Below are positions 22,681 through 33,507 of a DNA stretch of 64,000 nucleotides, one piece after another. How positions within the stretch are numbered: position 1 is the stretch's first letter; every line of letters begins with the position of its first letter. The stretch covers positions 185,649,424 through 185,713,423 of the forward strand of contig NC_081555.1 in NCBI RefSeq assembly GCF_963082655.1, in the 5' to 3' direction. The DNA is from Stomoxys calcitrans (taxonomy: Eukaryota; Arthropoda; Insecta; Diptera; Muscidae). The translations under genes and the position numbers were made by a program. The notes below the pieces were generated by a model that saw nothing but the letters and a program-made list of their open reading frames with translations, was not told the origin of the DNA and ran no database searches.

Positions 22681-23553
22681 AAGATTGATTTTTAAGAGAT
22701 ATGGGAAATTTTTTCAAAAAAACGCATAAATTCAGAAAAATGTATGATATATTTATTTGTATCGATAGTACGGTTTATATAATTTAATGTTTGAAGATTA
22801 TTTCATGCAAATGTTGACCATGGCTGTGCCTCAAATGGTTCATCCGCTTTGTACAATTTTGGTATACTCTTTCCAACATTTCGGCCGATATCTCCCGAAT
22901 AAATCCTTCAATGTTGTCTTCCAATGCGTCAATTGAAGCGGGCTTGACTGTATAGACATGAACATTAACAAAGCCTCACAAAAATTAGTCTACAAGCGTT
23001 AAATCGCACAATCTAGGCCGCCAACTGACCATCTAACGCCCCTCTCAATAAGTCAATATTTATGAGTGCTGTGTGGCATGCAGCACCGTCTTGTTGAAAT
23101 CACATGTCATGCATGTCAAGATCTTGCATTTTGGGCAAAAACAGGTTGGATTCCATCTGACGGTAGCGCTCGCCACTCATAGTTACGTTACGATTCGCAT
23201 CATCTTTGAAGAAGTACAGTCCAATAATGCAACCAGCCCATAAACCGGACCAAACTGTGACTTTTTGTTAATGCATTCTGGCTGATCTTCACCCCAAAAT
23301 CAACAATTTTGCTTATTTAAGTACCCATTGAGCCAAAAATGAGCTTCGTCGATGGAATGAAAGAAGAGGGCGTTGAACATTCTTAAAAGAGCACTCATTT
23401 TGATAATAAAATTCAATAATTTGCAAGCGTTGTTCGTTTACAAGATGATTCGTGGCTAAATAGACTGAACTGACATTGAAACAAAGCACGCATCGTGCGT
23501 GAGCTGTTTAAACCAGTGATGCCAAAGAGATAATAGCTAAAAAATCACCCTTT
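22681..23553 (-). mobile_element. DD41D mariner, tandem copy 3
   Basis: Carries the same 26-bp deletion as copy 2. Its right end has AACCAGTGATGCC like copy 1, where copy 2 has GTGTTGCC. Flanked on the right by the true continuation of the host TR element. Confidence 0.85.
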
Positions 23554-23679
23554 TTACAAGCGGGGAATGACGAAATTAGTACACCACCATCCCAGGGTGG
23601 AAGATATAAAAATGGATCCCAACAAATATGAGAGATATAAACGGGGATCCGGTTTCTTCCTGCTCCAATCCGGGTAATC

Positions 23680-23915
23680 CGAACGCACGCTCACTTCCGA
23701 ATGTGTAAGGCTAGCCGCTTGAAATTTTACACAAAAACTTCTTGTTAGTGTCGGTCGATCCATGTTTAGATACTAACCCCGAGTATATTTCTTGAGCTTC
23801 CCGAACGCGCAATTATTACCGATGTGGCTGAAATTTTAAAGTGTTGTTTTGTTATAACTTCCAATAACCGTGCTAAGTATGGTACAAATCGGTTTATACA
23901 TTTTTACTTGTTTTA
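23680..23915 (-). repeat. TR-element fragment
   Basis: AAGGCTAGCCGCTTGAAATTTTACACAAAAACTTC, GTGTCGGTCG, TTCTTGAGC and TGGCTGAAATTTTAAAG..TTTTGTTATAACTTCC follow the reverse-oriented TR order. Both termini are absent. Confidence 0.6.
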
Positions 23916-24411
23916 CAATAAATTCAATAATTGGTGTAGTAAAATTAGTTTTAATGGTATTTTTGTGATTCAAATAACTCTTTTCGCCTCATGCTCCTAT
24001 ACCAAAACAGAGATGTGTATAGATCTATTCGCGTACTTTTTCAGTTAAAAAATTGCAACTAAAAATTTGTTCGCGTACTTTCCAGTAAAAATTTGCAGAA
24101 CAACAGCTGTTTAGGAAAAAGTGTCATTTCTTTTGAACGCACTGTATATTTAAATAGCTGCAATTTTTTATGCTTTTCGGTGTAAACTTTTGTATTTCCA
24201 TAAAATGCAGCTTTTCATAAAGCAATGGACCTAAATAAAACTTCTGTTCAAAGTTGCAAATTACTTTTGGCAAAAGAGATCCCAGAAATTTGCGGGTTCT
24301 CAATTTGCGAACTATCAAATAAATTCCAATTTTCGAACTATCACATAAAGCACGTGAACAACTTCCTGTAAAAAATTTTGGGTACACGAACACACTTTAT
24401 ACTAAGTTCTT
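23916..24411. other. AT-rich spacer
   Basis: No recognised family. A near-direct repeat TTCGCGTACTTT occurs near 24028 and 24070. The 89-codon reverse frame at 24124-24393 matches nothing I recognise. Confidence 0.35.
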
Positions 24412-25330
24412 ATACTAATCTAATCATTCCGTTTGTAACATAAAGTATGTATATTCTGGATCGTCTCGACATTCGATAGGACATGAGTCGATGTAGCCCT
24501 GCCCGTCCATACGTCCTTCCGTCTGTCAAAATCATGAAAGCGGTCGAACGCTATTTTTCGCATTTAATTACTATTGATGTAGATTTATCGATTTAGGTTT
24601 AGATGTAGCTCCCGATTTCACTTCTTGAGCCCCTGGAAGCCACAATTTTTCGTTTTGGCTAAAATTTTGCACATGGTGTTCACTCATTACTTCCAACAAC
24701 TGTGGCAACTAAGCTGATATAGCTCCCATATAAACCGATTTCCCGATTTGACTTCTTGAGGCCCTAGAAGCCACAATTTTTGACCGATTTAACTACAATT
24801 TTGTGTATAGTGTTTTGTTATGACTTTCAGCAACTGTGACAAATACGGTTCAAATCGGTCTATAACCAGATATAGCTCCCATATAAACCGATCTCCCGAT
24901 TTTACTTCTTGAGCCCTTACAAGCCGTAATGTTTGTCCGATTTGGCTGAAATTTTGTATGTAGTGTTCTGTTATGACTTTCAACAACTGTACAAAGTAAA
25001 GTCCAAATCGGTCTATAAGCTGGTATAGCTCTCATATAATCCGATCTCCCGATTTGACTTCCTTTTGAGTCCTTACAAGCAGGAATTTTTGTCCGATCTG
25101 CGGTGTTCTGTAACGCCTTCAGTCTATAACATGAAATAGATCCCATATAAACCGGTCTCTAGATTATCCTTGTTCGGTTTTTAGAAGCTTTAATTTTTGC
25201 TGGTATGAGAGAAGTTTGGTATATAGAATAACATTATGTGCTTCAATTAAATTAAGTTTGTATACATTTTTAGCAGAATCCATGGTGGTGGGTTCCCAAT
25301 ATTCGGCCCGGCCGAAGTTAGCATTTCCTC
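24412..25330 (-). mobile_element. TR element, near-complete copy
   Basis: Left module: CTAATCATTCCGTTTGTAAC, GATCGTCTCGACATTCG, CGTCCATACGTCCTTCCGTCTGTC. At least three monomers follow (CCCATATAAACCGATCTCCCGATTTGACTTCTTGAG; GGCTGAAATTTTG). The right end is CATGGTGGTGGGTTCCC and the hairpin TTCGGCCCGGCCGAA at 25302-25316, then GTTAGCA. Short frames within are monomer translations. Confidence 0.7.
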
Positions 25331-27735
25331 ACTTCCGCTTTGCGATTCTCTCCTTCCTGCTCATTTGGCTTAAGGTCAGTGCGCCACCTGTGGTTAAACA
25401 GCTTTCGTCCGAGTTTAGAAATGCATCTTTTGGCAGTAATGTTTTATTTGGTCAACTGCTGAATTAAGCGCTAATATCCTGCCTAAAGTTGTCACTTATA
25501 TCTTATAAAATCTGAAAAAGTTTAGTTTAAATAGATCCTTTGTTTCATGCTGAACTAGTGGCGGTTGGCGGAATACCAAAATAATTGAAACCTCATGGAT
25601 AATGAGCAACAGGGGGCAGGATGGCAATGTGCGTGGGGACACCAAATGTGTTGGGGCGAATGGGGTGTGGTATTGGGGGTTGACACTGTTTGCTCTGGGC
25701 TCTTCGTTTGCTGTGTGGGGCGGAGTGTGTGAGAGAGAGAGTGGGGGCAGAGGAGGTAATGGTTCGTCTGTCACTTTTGTGGCAGTTTATTTGCACATTA
25801 TTATGTCGTTAATTATTATTTGCCTTGTTGGTTTTGTGAGAGAGAATACGTTACAGGGAGACAGACAGGCAGACAGACGTACACCGCACTATGTACATGG
25901 ATGCGTGAATGCACTGGGTGTGAATGGAAATGTGTGCGCTGGTGCGTGTGTTTGTATGTGGCTGCATGTGTTTGCTGTAATCATTATTGCGATTATTGTG
26001 TTCTTGTTGCTGATTTTAACTCGTTTTGTGAAGCGAAGACTAGGGTATCGGGAGTCGTTGTTGGCGTTGGCATTTGTGCTGTGTTGGTTTGTGGCGTAAT
26101 TTATGCAATTGCTTTAATATATTTTGCATGGCATTGCATGCATGATCTGCCAGTGTGGCGAACACAAATAATCTTTATTAACTTTGCGTTTATTTGTTTG
26201 CTAGTGCCCGCTTGCTTGCCCTTCTGTCGGGAGTTCCTTATTTTGCTGTTTTTTTGCACTTGTAGTTGTTGTTGTTTACCCAGCGGTCTGGGACCATAGC
26301 CATAATGCGGTGACAGATTAATGCACGAGGGGGAGGCTCATAACTCAAATTGCCGTGAATGCGAGTTCGTCGTGGTGCATGTGTGTAAATGAGTGCGGGT
26401 TAGGCCGCAAATGCGTGGAGCCGGGAGGAGTCGTAGGACAAACGAACAACCAGCCGACCGAGCCAGAAACGGGGGAGCATACAAAGGAACGAACAAACCA
26501 GCCAACAAACACCAGAGAAAGGAACCTTGGTGTTATTTACAATGTACAGTAAATATTCATTTTCACTTGGCAATTGCTATTTGCGTTTGGATTTGTGTTT
26601 GCACGACGAGTGAGTGTTTGTGTGCACGCCAGAGCCTGTGTCGGTGTAACAGCAAGCCCTGCAAACATTTTTCATAATTTTGGAAGAGGGTTCGTCACCG
26701 CGATGAACAAAAAAACCTTCTGGAAAACTTTTAAGCAATTTTTCTTCCGTATGGGTCACGAAACATTCTTCTAGGATAGCATTGAGCAACTCTTCGAGGC
26801 GATTCTTTTACAACTCATAGCGTTACAATTGTCCGTTTGAGACGTAAAACACCATTGCGTACGCCACTCATTGTGTTATTATCGTCCGGAAGATTTGTTC
26901 ATCAATCGCCAGAATTTACTTTTGGCGATTGTTTTTATTTTGATACCTGGCATGAAAGACTTCCATTCAATAAGGACTTTTATTGAAAAAACAAAAAATA
27001 TATAACTAATATGATGAATAATACGACCATTTATTTTATGAACAAACTAACCTTGGTAGTTTGTTCTAGATCTAGATCTTCCAAGTTAACAACGCGCAAA
27101 TCTTTGAGATCAATATTTGATGAATATTGCAAAACTCCTATTTGTAACTCGTTTAGATGAAAAATGCGCAACTCTAATAGGAGAGGATGAGGACCAATCC
27201 TACGAGGGCGCGCTCATGAGATAAAAATTGTACTCACGCACGACTCACACACAGTTGAAAAAAATTTTTCCATTAAGCTTTTTTTTTTTTTTTTTTTTTT
27301 TGGAAATGTGGTCGAAAAGTGCGACGAAAGTAGGCGAAAAAGTAGTATTCTGTTTATAATGAGGGAAATGGCATAAACAATTGTATTAACAACCCTGGAA
27401 ATCATTATGGCTACCACTGCCGGCATCATCTTTCTTTGTTTTCTTATTGGTTTAAATGGTAAGGTTGTTTTACTATTTCCGAAAAACAAAATAAATATGT
27501 AAAACAATAACTGCAGATAAAAAAAAATTGTGTTTTGTTGCGGGATCAAAAACATTTGATGGTGATCGCGAAACAATTAAAAATTTAAGCAAGTTTTCCG
27601 AAAACAGGTAAGAATCCTAAGTCGTGATTTTCTATTGACTTGTGATATCTCGTGGGTCGTGATTTTCTCGTGAGTCGTGATTAGTTTTGTGGCTCGTGAT
27701 TCACTCACGAAGAGTTTTAATTTAATCACGATCAC
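25331..27735. other. transposon-poor island, GT-rich
   Basis: No window repeat family until about 27.7 kb. 25590-26690 is GT-rich and gives overlapping frames of 165 and 159 codons (25602-26099, 25820-26299) full of V, C, F and L; these look like composition artefacts. A perfect 8-bp stem hairpin (CAATCGCC..GGCGATTG) lies at about 26906-26934, and a T tract at 27279-27301. Candidate host regulatory or intronic DNA. Confidence 0.45.
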
Positions 27736-28165
27736 GTGATTGGATTTGGACCTCACTCAGGAATCCCCTGACTCACGTGCACACCTCTATAAACTTGGTC
27801 AACCCGAAGTCTTTCAGGTCGACGCAGTCCGAGTTAAGGTTGTGGGCGACGAATGCGCCCACGCCCAACCCTGTGGAACAGCCAAACTGTCGGTAGAACG
27901 ACGAAAATCCTTTGGGGAGATCCAGATCGTGAGAAGACGAGGCCATTACCGAAAGAAAGTAAGAAGGAGGACCGTATAGCTCTCGGTATCATAACGGGAC
28001 ACATAGGACTACGAGCTCACTTATGTAAAATTGGTGCGTCAAGTGATAGCATGTGGGAAAGATGATGAGACATTGGAGACGTCACTGCCCGGCTTTCTCG
28101 TCAAACAGATACCGGCACTTAGGTTGGGCCACAATACCAAACATGAACCAACTTAGGGCGTGGCA
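27736..28165 (+). pseudogene. non-LTR retrotransposon C-terminal (RNase H tail and zinc knuckle) fragment
   Basis: Broken frames read VVGDECAHAQPCGTAKLSVE (resembles the RNase H end, VGNE.AD.LA), RTVALGIITGHIGLRAHL, CKIGASSDSM, ACGKDDETLE and then, after a frame shift, CPAFSSNRYRHLGWA. The ITGH..L..HL.KIG..DS..C....ETLEHLL..CPAF order is typical of R1/Jockey-type ORF2 ends. Two or more frame breaks; 5'-truncated. Confidence 0.65.
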
Positions 28166-29214
28166 TGTAATATAATTAAAGATTTTGTAAGTAGCACGGA
28201 ATTCCTAACTTGGATTTTCTGTTTTGGGGTTACCTTTCCGAACCCCCTTTTCAACCTTAACCTATAGGAGAGTACTTTATAAACCTTCCAAATCATCCAT
28301 TTGGTACTCGTGCACACGATTCTTGGGCGATTCTAAGATTCGTTCAGTCTTACTCGTTAGTAACTTATATGGAAGATTCGCGGAACACTCTTCCAATGAT
28401 TCGTCTTGAGGACACATCTCCTCACGACAGGGGAATCATTTACGACTCTTAGACGAGCTCTAACGCGATCATAACCTTCATCTAGAAAAATTCGCGGAAG
28501 AACATGTTTGCAGGGAGTGTAAATGTGGCAGTGTGTGTGTGTGTGCGTGTGTATTTGCATTTGTTCAGCTATTGTGAGAATTGTTTATTTAACTTTTGTG
28601 TAGTTGTTGCTCTTCAATCGCATCGGTGAGTATTTTAATGGGAACCTACTGAGCTGTATGTTCACTTCCATCCATCCATTTACTCGCTCGCTCATTCATT
28701 CATTCATTTATCCATTCGTTCATCCATCCAACTCTTCCGCCTCCTGCTACTCTGGCCGCCGCTCACTGCTCTCCCCCACCACACCCACTGTGTGTGGGGC
28801 GAAAGAGTGGAGTTTAAAATACGTTTGCATCGTAATTCATGAAAATTAATGTCATTTAACTCTCCTTTCCTTTTTTGTTTGTGAATTATTTTCGCTTTTA
28901 TTGCTGTTGAATGTATTTTTATGGCTTTGCATGTTGATTTTTTGTCATTTATTTATTTGGATTGTACTTTTACAGTGAATGTGTTTTGGTGGCGAATGTG
29001 GACAGCAATGGACTAAAGTGGACATAAATATAAATTTCCCATGTTTGACCAGAGGCTCTTTGTGAAAATCGCCCATATACGAATACGGTTTAGATAACGA
29101 CATCTGTTATTAAGTTTCAAATTTATTTTTTCTTTTATGAGGAATGTTTTAAATCTCGCATTGTTTTCGTCACCATTGAACATTGGTGATGCTGCAATGT
29201 ACCACTTTTAAGCC
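28166..29214. other. unique spacer with microsatellites
   Basis: No gene. Contains (GT)n at about 28529-28554 and an (ATTC)n/(ATCC)n tract at about 28668-28732. The remainder is host-like sequence without shared repeats. Confidence 0.4.
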
Positions 29215-29470
29215 CTCCATCTAATCTAATCATTTATTTTGTAGCATCTCGAAATATTGGTCTGTGATGCTACAAAATCGAACCGTCTGTGTGTAGAAAT
29301 CAAGAAGCATCGATGTTGGTACTTCAGTATTGTACAATACATGGACAAACTGGGTTTATGTTTTCGCCCGATGATTTCCGCTCTGATCTTAAACAAATAT
29401 CTCCCATAAAGTCCTATCTATTGATTTGACTTCTTGAGCACCTACAGGAAGATGTTCATATCCAATAACA
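29215..29470 (-). repeat. TR-like element fragment
   Basis: CTAATCATTTATTTTGTAGCATCTCGAAATATTGGTC at the left and CCCATAAAGTCC, TTGATTTGACTTCTTGAGCACC at the right follow the TR order but with a shrunken seed region (GAACCGTCTGTGTGTAG). Confidence 0.5.
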
Positions 29471-29649
29471 TGAAAAAAAACTATGGTTTTATTGCCTAAC
29501 GCAACATTATCCTTTTTTTAAGTTTTTGCCTACAAAGAGAAATTGTGCAAACAACTTGACAAATATGATCGGAAGGTGTATAAGATTCGAAGCGGTCGTA
29601 TGTATTTTTATGGCTTTGCATGTTTTTTACTGATTTTGGGTGGAAAATT

Positions 29650-29782
29650 CAGTTGCGAGAGGAGCATACGCAAAATAAAGAATAATGACACTCCTTACAA
29701 GTTGCGATATTTTTCTTTCGACATCTTTTGCGAAAGGAGCTTCGCAAAAGTAAGAATTAATGGCACTCCTAAAAGTTGCATT
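29650..29782. repeat. two-copy tandem repeat, period about 77 bp
   Basis: GCGAGAGGAGCATACGCAAAATAAGAATAATG-like text starting near 29655 recurs as GCGAAAGGAGCTTCGCAAAAGTAAGAATTAATG near 29730. Both continue with CACTCCT..AAGTTGC. No larger array. Confidence 0.55.
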
Positions 29783-29861
29783 GAACAATGGTCTAAAGCA
29801 GGACAATATCCTGCAATGGAATCTCAAAAGCAGAAAATTTACCAATTTTTTCTGTGTTGTG

Positions 29862-30000
29862 AGTAGTGTGCCATATCTATTCACTTTTGCATCTCGTATA
29901 ATCTTCTCCGGCAGGATATTAAAGAGATCACACGATGAGCTGTCTCCTGGTTTGATATCTCGTATGGTACTGAATGGTTCGGAGAGATTCTTTCCCGTTT
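29862..30000 (-). pseudogene. non-LTR reverse transcriptase motif-B fragment
   Basis: Reverse-strand frame reads TIRDIKPGDSSSCDLFNILP then EKIIRDAKVNRYGTLL, matching the RQGD.LSC.LFN..LE.IIRDA.VN..GT block just before the YADD motif. The key Q is changed (KPGD for RQGD). About 46 codons remain. Confidence 0.6.
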
Positions 30001-30002
30001 TT

Positions 30003-30043
30003 TCTGAGGACCAGTATTGCCAAAAAGGTAATAGCTTAAAATT
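30003..30043 (-). mobile_element. DD41D mariner 5' terminal remnant
   Basis: Reverse complement reads AAAGGGTGAATTTTAAGC then TATTACCTTTTTGGCAATACTGGT, matching the TIR and subterminal text of the 20.8-kb copies (AAGGGTGATTTTTTAGCTATT..TTTGGCA.CACTGGT). TA flanks the outer end. Only the terminus survives, fused to a LINE fragment. Confidence 0.6.
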
Positions 30044-30119
30044 CACCCTTTATAAGCCTCAGTCAGTTGTCAGAAGTTTCTTCGTGTAGGCTAAATTTTC
30101 CGACTGTTGGGGCAAAGAT

Positions 30120-30560
30120 ATTTCCCCTATTTTCGCATTAAAAGGATTTTAATATCATGAGTGGGACAGCGGTCATATTCTCTTTCTAGGTGCTCGTGGA
30201 AAATATCCTTGGTCTGTTCGTCCTTGTGTTCCATCGGGGAATGGGTGTAAATAAGGCAGATGTTAAATAATTTGGATTTTATGCGGATTGTGGCTAGCCT
30301 ATTATCCACCGAAGTAAACCTGGAGACAAGGTGTTTCGTTCTCCGACTAACCACAAATCCGCAGCCATATTCATGCCTCGTGTCATGGCAGCTTTAATAT
30401 AGGGCGTCACTACTCGGTGTTGTTGTGGAGCCTTTCCCGAGCCATCGCACTTCCCATACGGCAGTAATGTCTGCTTTGTACTTCTCCAATACATCCGGCA
30501 GTCCGTTCACTGCAACCTCTCTATAAAGAGAGTGCAGACATTTGAGGTGCAGATACACAA
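30120..30560 (-). pseudogene. non-LTR retrotransposon endonuclease-domain fragment
   Basis: Reverse-strand frames give YEYGCGFVV, then SRRTKHLVSRFTSVDNRLAT, IRIKSKLFNICLIYTHSP, DEQTKDIFHEHLEREYDRCP and THDIKIL. This is the APE-type endonuclease just upstream of GDFNA in RTE-like elements. It is colinear with the reverse transcriptase piece to its left on the same strand, so both could derive from one element broken by deletion and by a mariner end. Confidence 0.7.
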
Positions 30561-31169
30561 ATCATGGTCCTTAAAAGGCATGCGAAGGCCGTCAACATGG
30601 CGGGGATCCGTTCGTTTTTTCAAAGTACTTCCTCCAGGTTTTCCAGGTGATGGGCTACTAACCCGACGCCCAAACCTATCTTATTATTGTTCTTAGGTGA
30701 ACTCGTGGCACATTTTAGATCACTACCTTTAACGGGTTTTTCCCATGTGACACCGCAGAGGGTGTGCGTCCATATTTGAGATGAAGGAAGAACAAGATAA
30801 GCCCTGCCAAGTCAAAAACAACGGTTCTTTGCTTAGTTTCCACCATCCCAAAGCGAAACGTTACACAATTACAATAAATACAAAACTTCGTGATAAAAGT
30901 AATTTGTTTGGCTTCAAAACGTTTTATTTTTTTGAGTGTAGTTATAAGCAGATCGTAGTTCCCAATTCAAACTCTTTCAGAGTTTATTTAGATTTATTTC
31001 GATGTTATGATACACAATTATATTAAAAGCCTTCCATTTTCGGACAACTCTATTATGGTTTTGTATTATGATCTGCTGTATTCGTTATACTATAAATAAA
31101 ACATTTAAAAATAATTTATGGCAGTTGTTTATTTCGCACATTAAATTCCAACTTTGGGATAGATATTTC
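30561..31169. other. spacer with a short R3 fragment
   Basis: Mostly unrecognised. GCGAAACGTTACACAATTACAATAAA..AAACTTCGTGATAAAAG (30849-30912) matches the R3 head in reverse. No gene. Confidence 0.4.
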
Positions 31170-31255
31170 TTAACACCACTCATTGATATGTGAGAAGTTG
31201 CGCCTGTTCCTTAATGGAATGTTCATGGGCAAATTTGCATTTGCATTTGTACGTA
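31170..31255 (+). mobile_element. tRNA-derived SINE, 3'-end fragment S4
   Basis: CACCACTCATTGATATGTGAGAAG, CCTGTTCCTTAATGGAATG, TTCATGGGCAAATTTGCATTTGC: the last 80 bp of the SINE family. Strongly 5'-truncated. Confidence 0.7.
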
Positions 31256-31341
31256 CACCGTAATGTTCAATAGTGTTAGTATTTATACACTGGTATAAAG
31301 GTTAAAGCACTCACCCCTTCTCTCTAGCAGGAGAGACACAA

Positions 31342-31525
31342 GAGAATAACTATTGGTCCTGTAAACGAATAATCATTTGCGGCTATCGAACAATTTGCAA
31401 TAAACAAAGTCAGTTACGTTCAATAATGTTACATTTATGGCTAACGTTTCATATTTTGATGCAAAACGTTAGACAATTCAATAAAAATGAAACTTCGTAA
31501 TAAAAATTTTTTGTTTGTCGTAGTA
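31342..31525 (-). repeat. dispersed repeat R3, copy 5
   Basis: TATTGGTCCTGTAAACGAATAATCATTTGCGGC, CAATAAACAAAGTCAGTTACGTTCAATAATG, ATTTATGGCTAACG and AAACTTCGTAATAAAA in R3 reverse order. The middle CTACGGTAAAAG block is deleted. Confidence 0.55.
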
Positions 31526-31549
31526 ATGTTCCACAAAGAATGTTCCGTG

Positions 31550-31690
31550 TATTAACCTCTCCAGAGTGTTTAACATTAAGAATGACAGACTAATGGGACG
31601 AAAATCTTTTGCCTTCATGTGATTCGATATTTCAGTTTTTGTAACGAGAGAGATTTTTGTGTCTTTCTATACCATGACATGGCGTTCCTT
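31550..31690 (-). pseudogene. non-LTR reverse transcriptase N-terminal fragment
   Basis: Reverse-strand frame reads KAKDFRPISLSFLMLNTLER, the early reverse-transcriptase block (DFRPISL..F.LKTLE). The same block occurs in the decayed element at 44.3 kb. About 45 codons of similarity; flanks are unrelated. Confidence 0.55.
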
Positions 31691-32155
31691 TTTGTTACAA
31701 TGTTATGTCTATAGGAAATTTCGTCAAAATTTTATGACTATACGAAATTTTTCAATTACCTGAAATTTTGTTATCTTTTCAATTCGTGAAAATTTACTTT
31801 GTTTAGGAAACTTGTTTGGAATTCGTGAAATTGAATTAACATAATTGCTCCATTCTCCGTTACCCATGTAATCTTCTTAAGTCGGTATGTGACTGTTGGT
31901 AGGTCAGATGTTAGTGTAAAACATATAGCTTAAGCTTAAAATCAGTTTTTGGAAATCCATAAAAAAAATCAGGCAAAATGTAATAAATATTTGAGTACAA
32001 ATTTAACTTCCAATGTTTGCAAAAACTTCAGATATTTCAAAAAATTACAGTTTAGACACGTTTTGCTTATTGTCTGCCATTCAACGAAAGAAAGAAATAG
32101 GCAAGTTTCCGGCAAATACTGATGGTGCGTCGATTTTTGCAATATTTATATTGAT
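31691..32155. other. AT-rich spacer, nothing recognised
   Basis: AT-rich text with no shared family and no significant frame. Confidence 0.35.
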
Positions 32156-32169
32156 ATTGAGCATCGATT

Positions 32170-32415
32170 TTTCACATCACAAAATTTTTCAGCGGTGGTT
32201 TTCCCCTCCTAATGCTGGCAACATTTGTGATTGTGATGCCATGTAAAAACTTCTCTCCGAAGAGGTATCGCACTGCGGCACGCCGTTCGGACTCGGGTAT
32301 AAAAAGCAGGCCCCTTATCATTAAACTTAAACTTGAATCGGACTGCTCTCATTGATATGTGAGAAGTTAGCCTCTGTTCCTTAGTGGAATATTCATGGGC
32401 AAAATTTGCATTTGC
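32170..32415 (+). mobile_element. tRNA-derived SINE, 5'-truncated copy S5 with perfect TSD
   Basis: Body and 3' end of the SINE (CCTCCTAATGCTGGCAAC, GTATCGCACTGCGGCACGCCG, TATAAAAAGCAGGCCCC, TTCATGGGCAAAATTTGC) without the tRNA head. Flanked by a perfect 14-bp duplication ATTGAGCATCGATT at 32156-32169 and 32416-32429. Direct evidence of retrotransposition with 5' truncation. Confidence 0.9.
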
Positions 32416-32429
32416 ATTGAGCATCGATT

Positions 32430-33507
32430 ATTAAAGACAGGTTCATCTGGTGAATATAATGACTTTAAATTGTCACCTCATCGATACCTCAAGGATACGT
32501 TATTATGTGGTGCAAAGTTATGAAATGTTCTTATCATGGCATTTGGGTTTAAGGTACTTTCTTTTTATTGCGATAACGTTATTATTAACTTCAATTGTGA
32601 GATATAACACTTTTCCACAAAACTGTGGAACTGTGCATGGTATGTAGGGCGGGCAGTTTGGCAGAAATTGTGAGCACCATGTTTGAATAATTACAATTTC
32701 ATTATTTAAATTGGTTAATAATTATGACAAAGCCGATGTACACATTTGTAAATGCATATGAACAGGAACTTGCATATTAAAGGGGCTCCGAAAGTTCTAC
32801 ATAAATCTCGTGAAGCTCTCCCCCAATGCATCGGACATTATTATACGGAAGTTGACGTATGTATGGCCATGAAATAGTATTAACAAAAAATTAACCCATG
32901 GGTTAATTGATGAAATAGAAAAAGAAATCATTCAATGAAATTTCACATTCGATGTTTACACTCAGAAAAAAACTTATGGTAAATATGAGTAGATTACATA
33001 TTACACCTTAGTTCATGACGTTTAGTAAAAAACCCAGTAAGGAGTTTGAATATTAACGTTGTACAAATAAAACTAACATTTCATCAGTATAGACTAAATA
33101 GTTCAAAACTCAGGTGGTGTTAGTAATTGTACGTAAACTAATTACTTCGAATTAAGCAACACTTTACCAAACGCGGGTAAAAGCATAACCGTCGATGACG
33201 TCTCGGCTGCGACATAAGGCATAAAACTTTACCTTAATTTATAATTGCAATGCTTCATATTAAATTAGTCTTCCTCAAAACAGCTGAGCAATTGATAGCC
33301 TGGGGGACCGGCCAAAATAAATGGGTTGTGTTAAGATGTGTCTGCCAATGTCCAATTTGACTGTCCGAAGAGTTCGGATATAGAGAATTTTTTCAATAAT
33401 TTTAGTTCATTATTTATCTGTGGGAAGTTGAACTAATACAACGTAAAAACAATTCCGTAGCTGTTAAGAAAGTGTTGAACTTAAAAAAAAAACATTCAAT
33501 TAAGGGA
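32430..33507. other. unique spacer
   Basis: No gene or shared repeat recognised. A 65-codon frame at 32450-32647 is not similar to anything I know. Confidence 0.35.

Larger units (their letters stand above)
20731..23576. repeat. tandem triplication, units of 966, 940 and 940 bp
   Basis: Units start with GTCTAAATCTACTTAGAGTG at 20731, 21697 and 22637; the last ends at 23576. Each contains the tail of the TR element plus a whole deleted mariner. The units are almost identical. Units 2 and 3 share a 26-bp deletion (GGTTCCGAAC..ATGTTC in unit 1, near 21124) and an A-for-T change in TTTTTGTTWATGC. The junctions share GAAAT with the outer breakpoints, suggesting microhomology at the first duplication. 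Confidence 0.95.
20450..23612 (+). mobile_element. TR element split by a mariner and then triplicated
   Basis: The left part (20450-20774) has two monomers, ACATGGACCGCATTAGCCC and CGACAGACAGTCGGACGGAAATG, ending in GATCAAGAATATATA. The right part (23554-23612) resumes with TTACAAGCGGGGAATGACGAAATT, TACACCACCATCCCAGGGTGG and AAGATATAAAAA. A DD41D mariner sits between, and the block containing it is present three times in tandem. Confidence 0.7.

Noticed and set aside
20731..23576. CRISPR-like or regulatory direct repeats
   Set aside because: Units are 940-966 bp and contain a whole mariner. This is a segmental tandem duplication in a eukaryotic genome.
25602..26299. Overlapping frames of 165 and 159 codons with hydrophobic stretches
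   Set aside because: Both arise from GT-rich sequence that yields V, C, L and F in any frame. They overlap almost fully, show no domain and are interrupted by repeat-like text, so membrane proteins are not supported.
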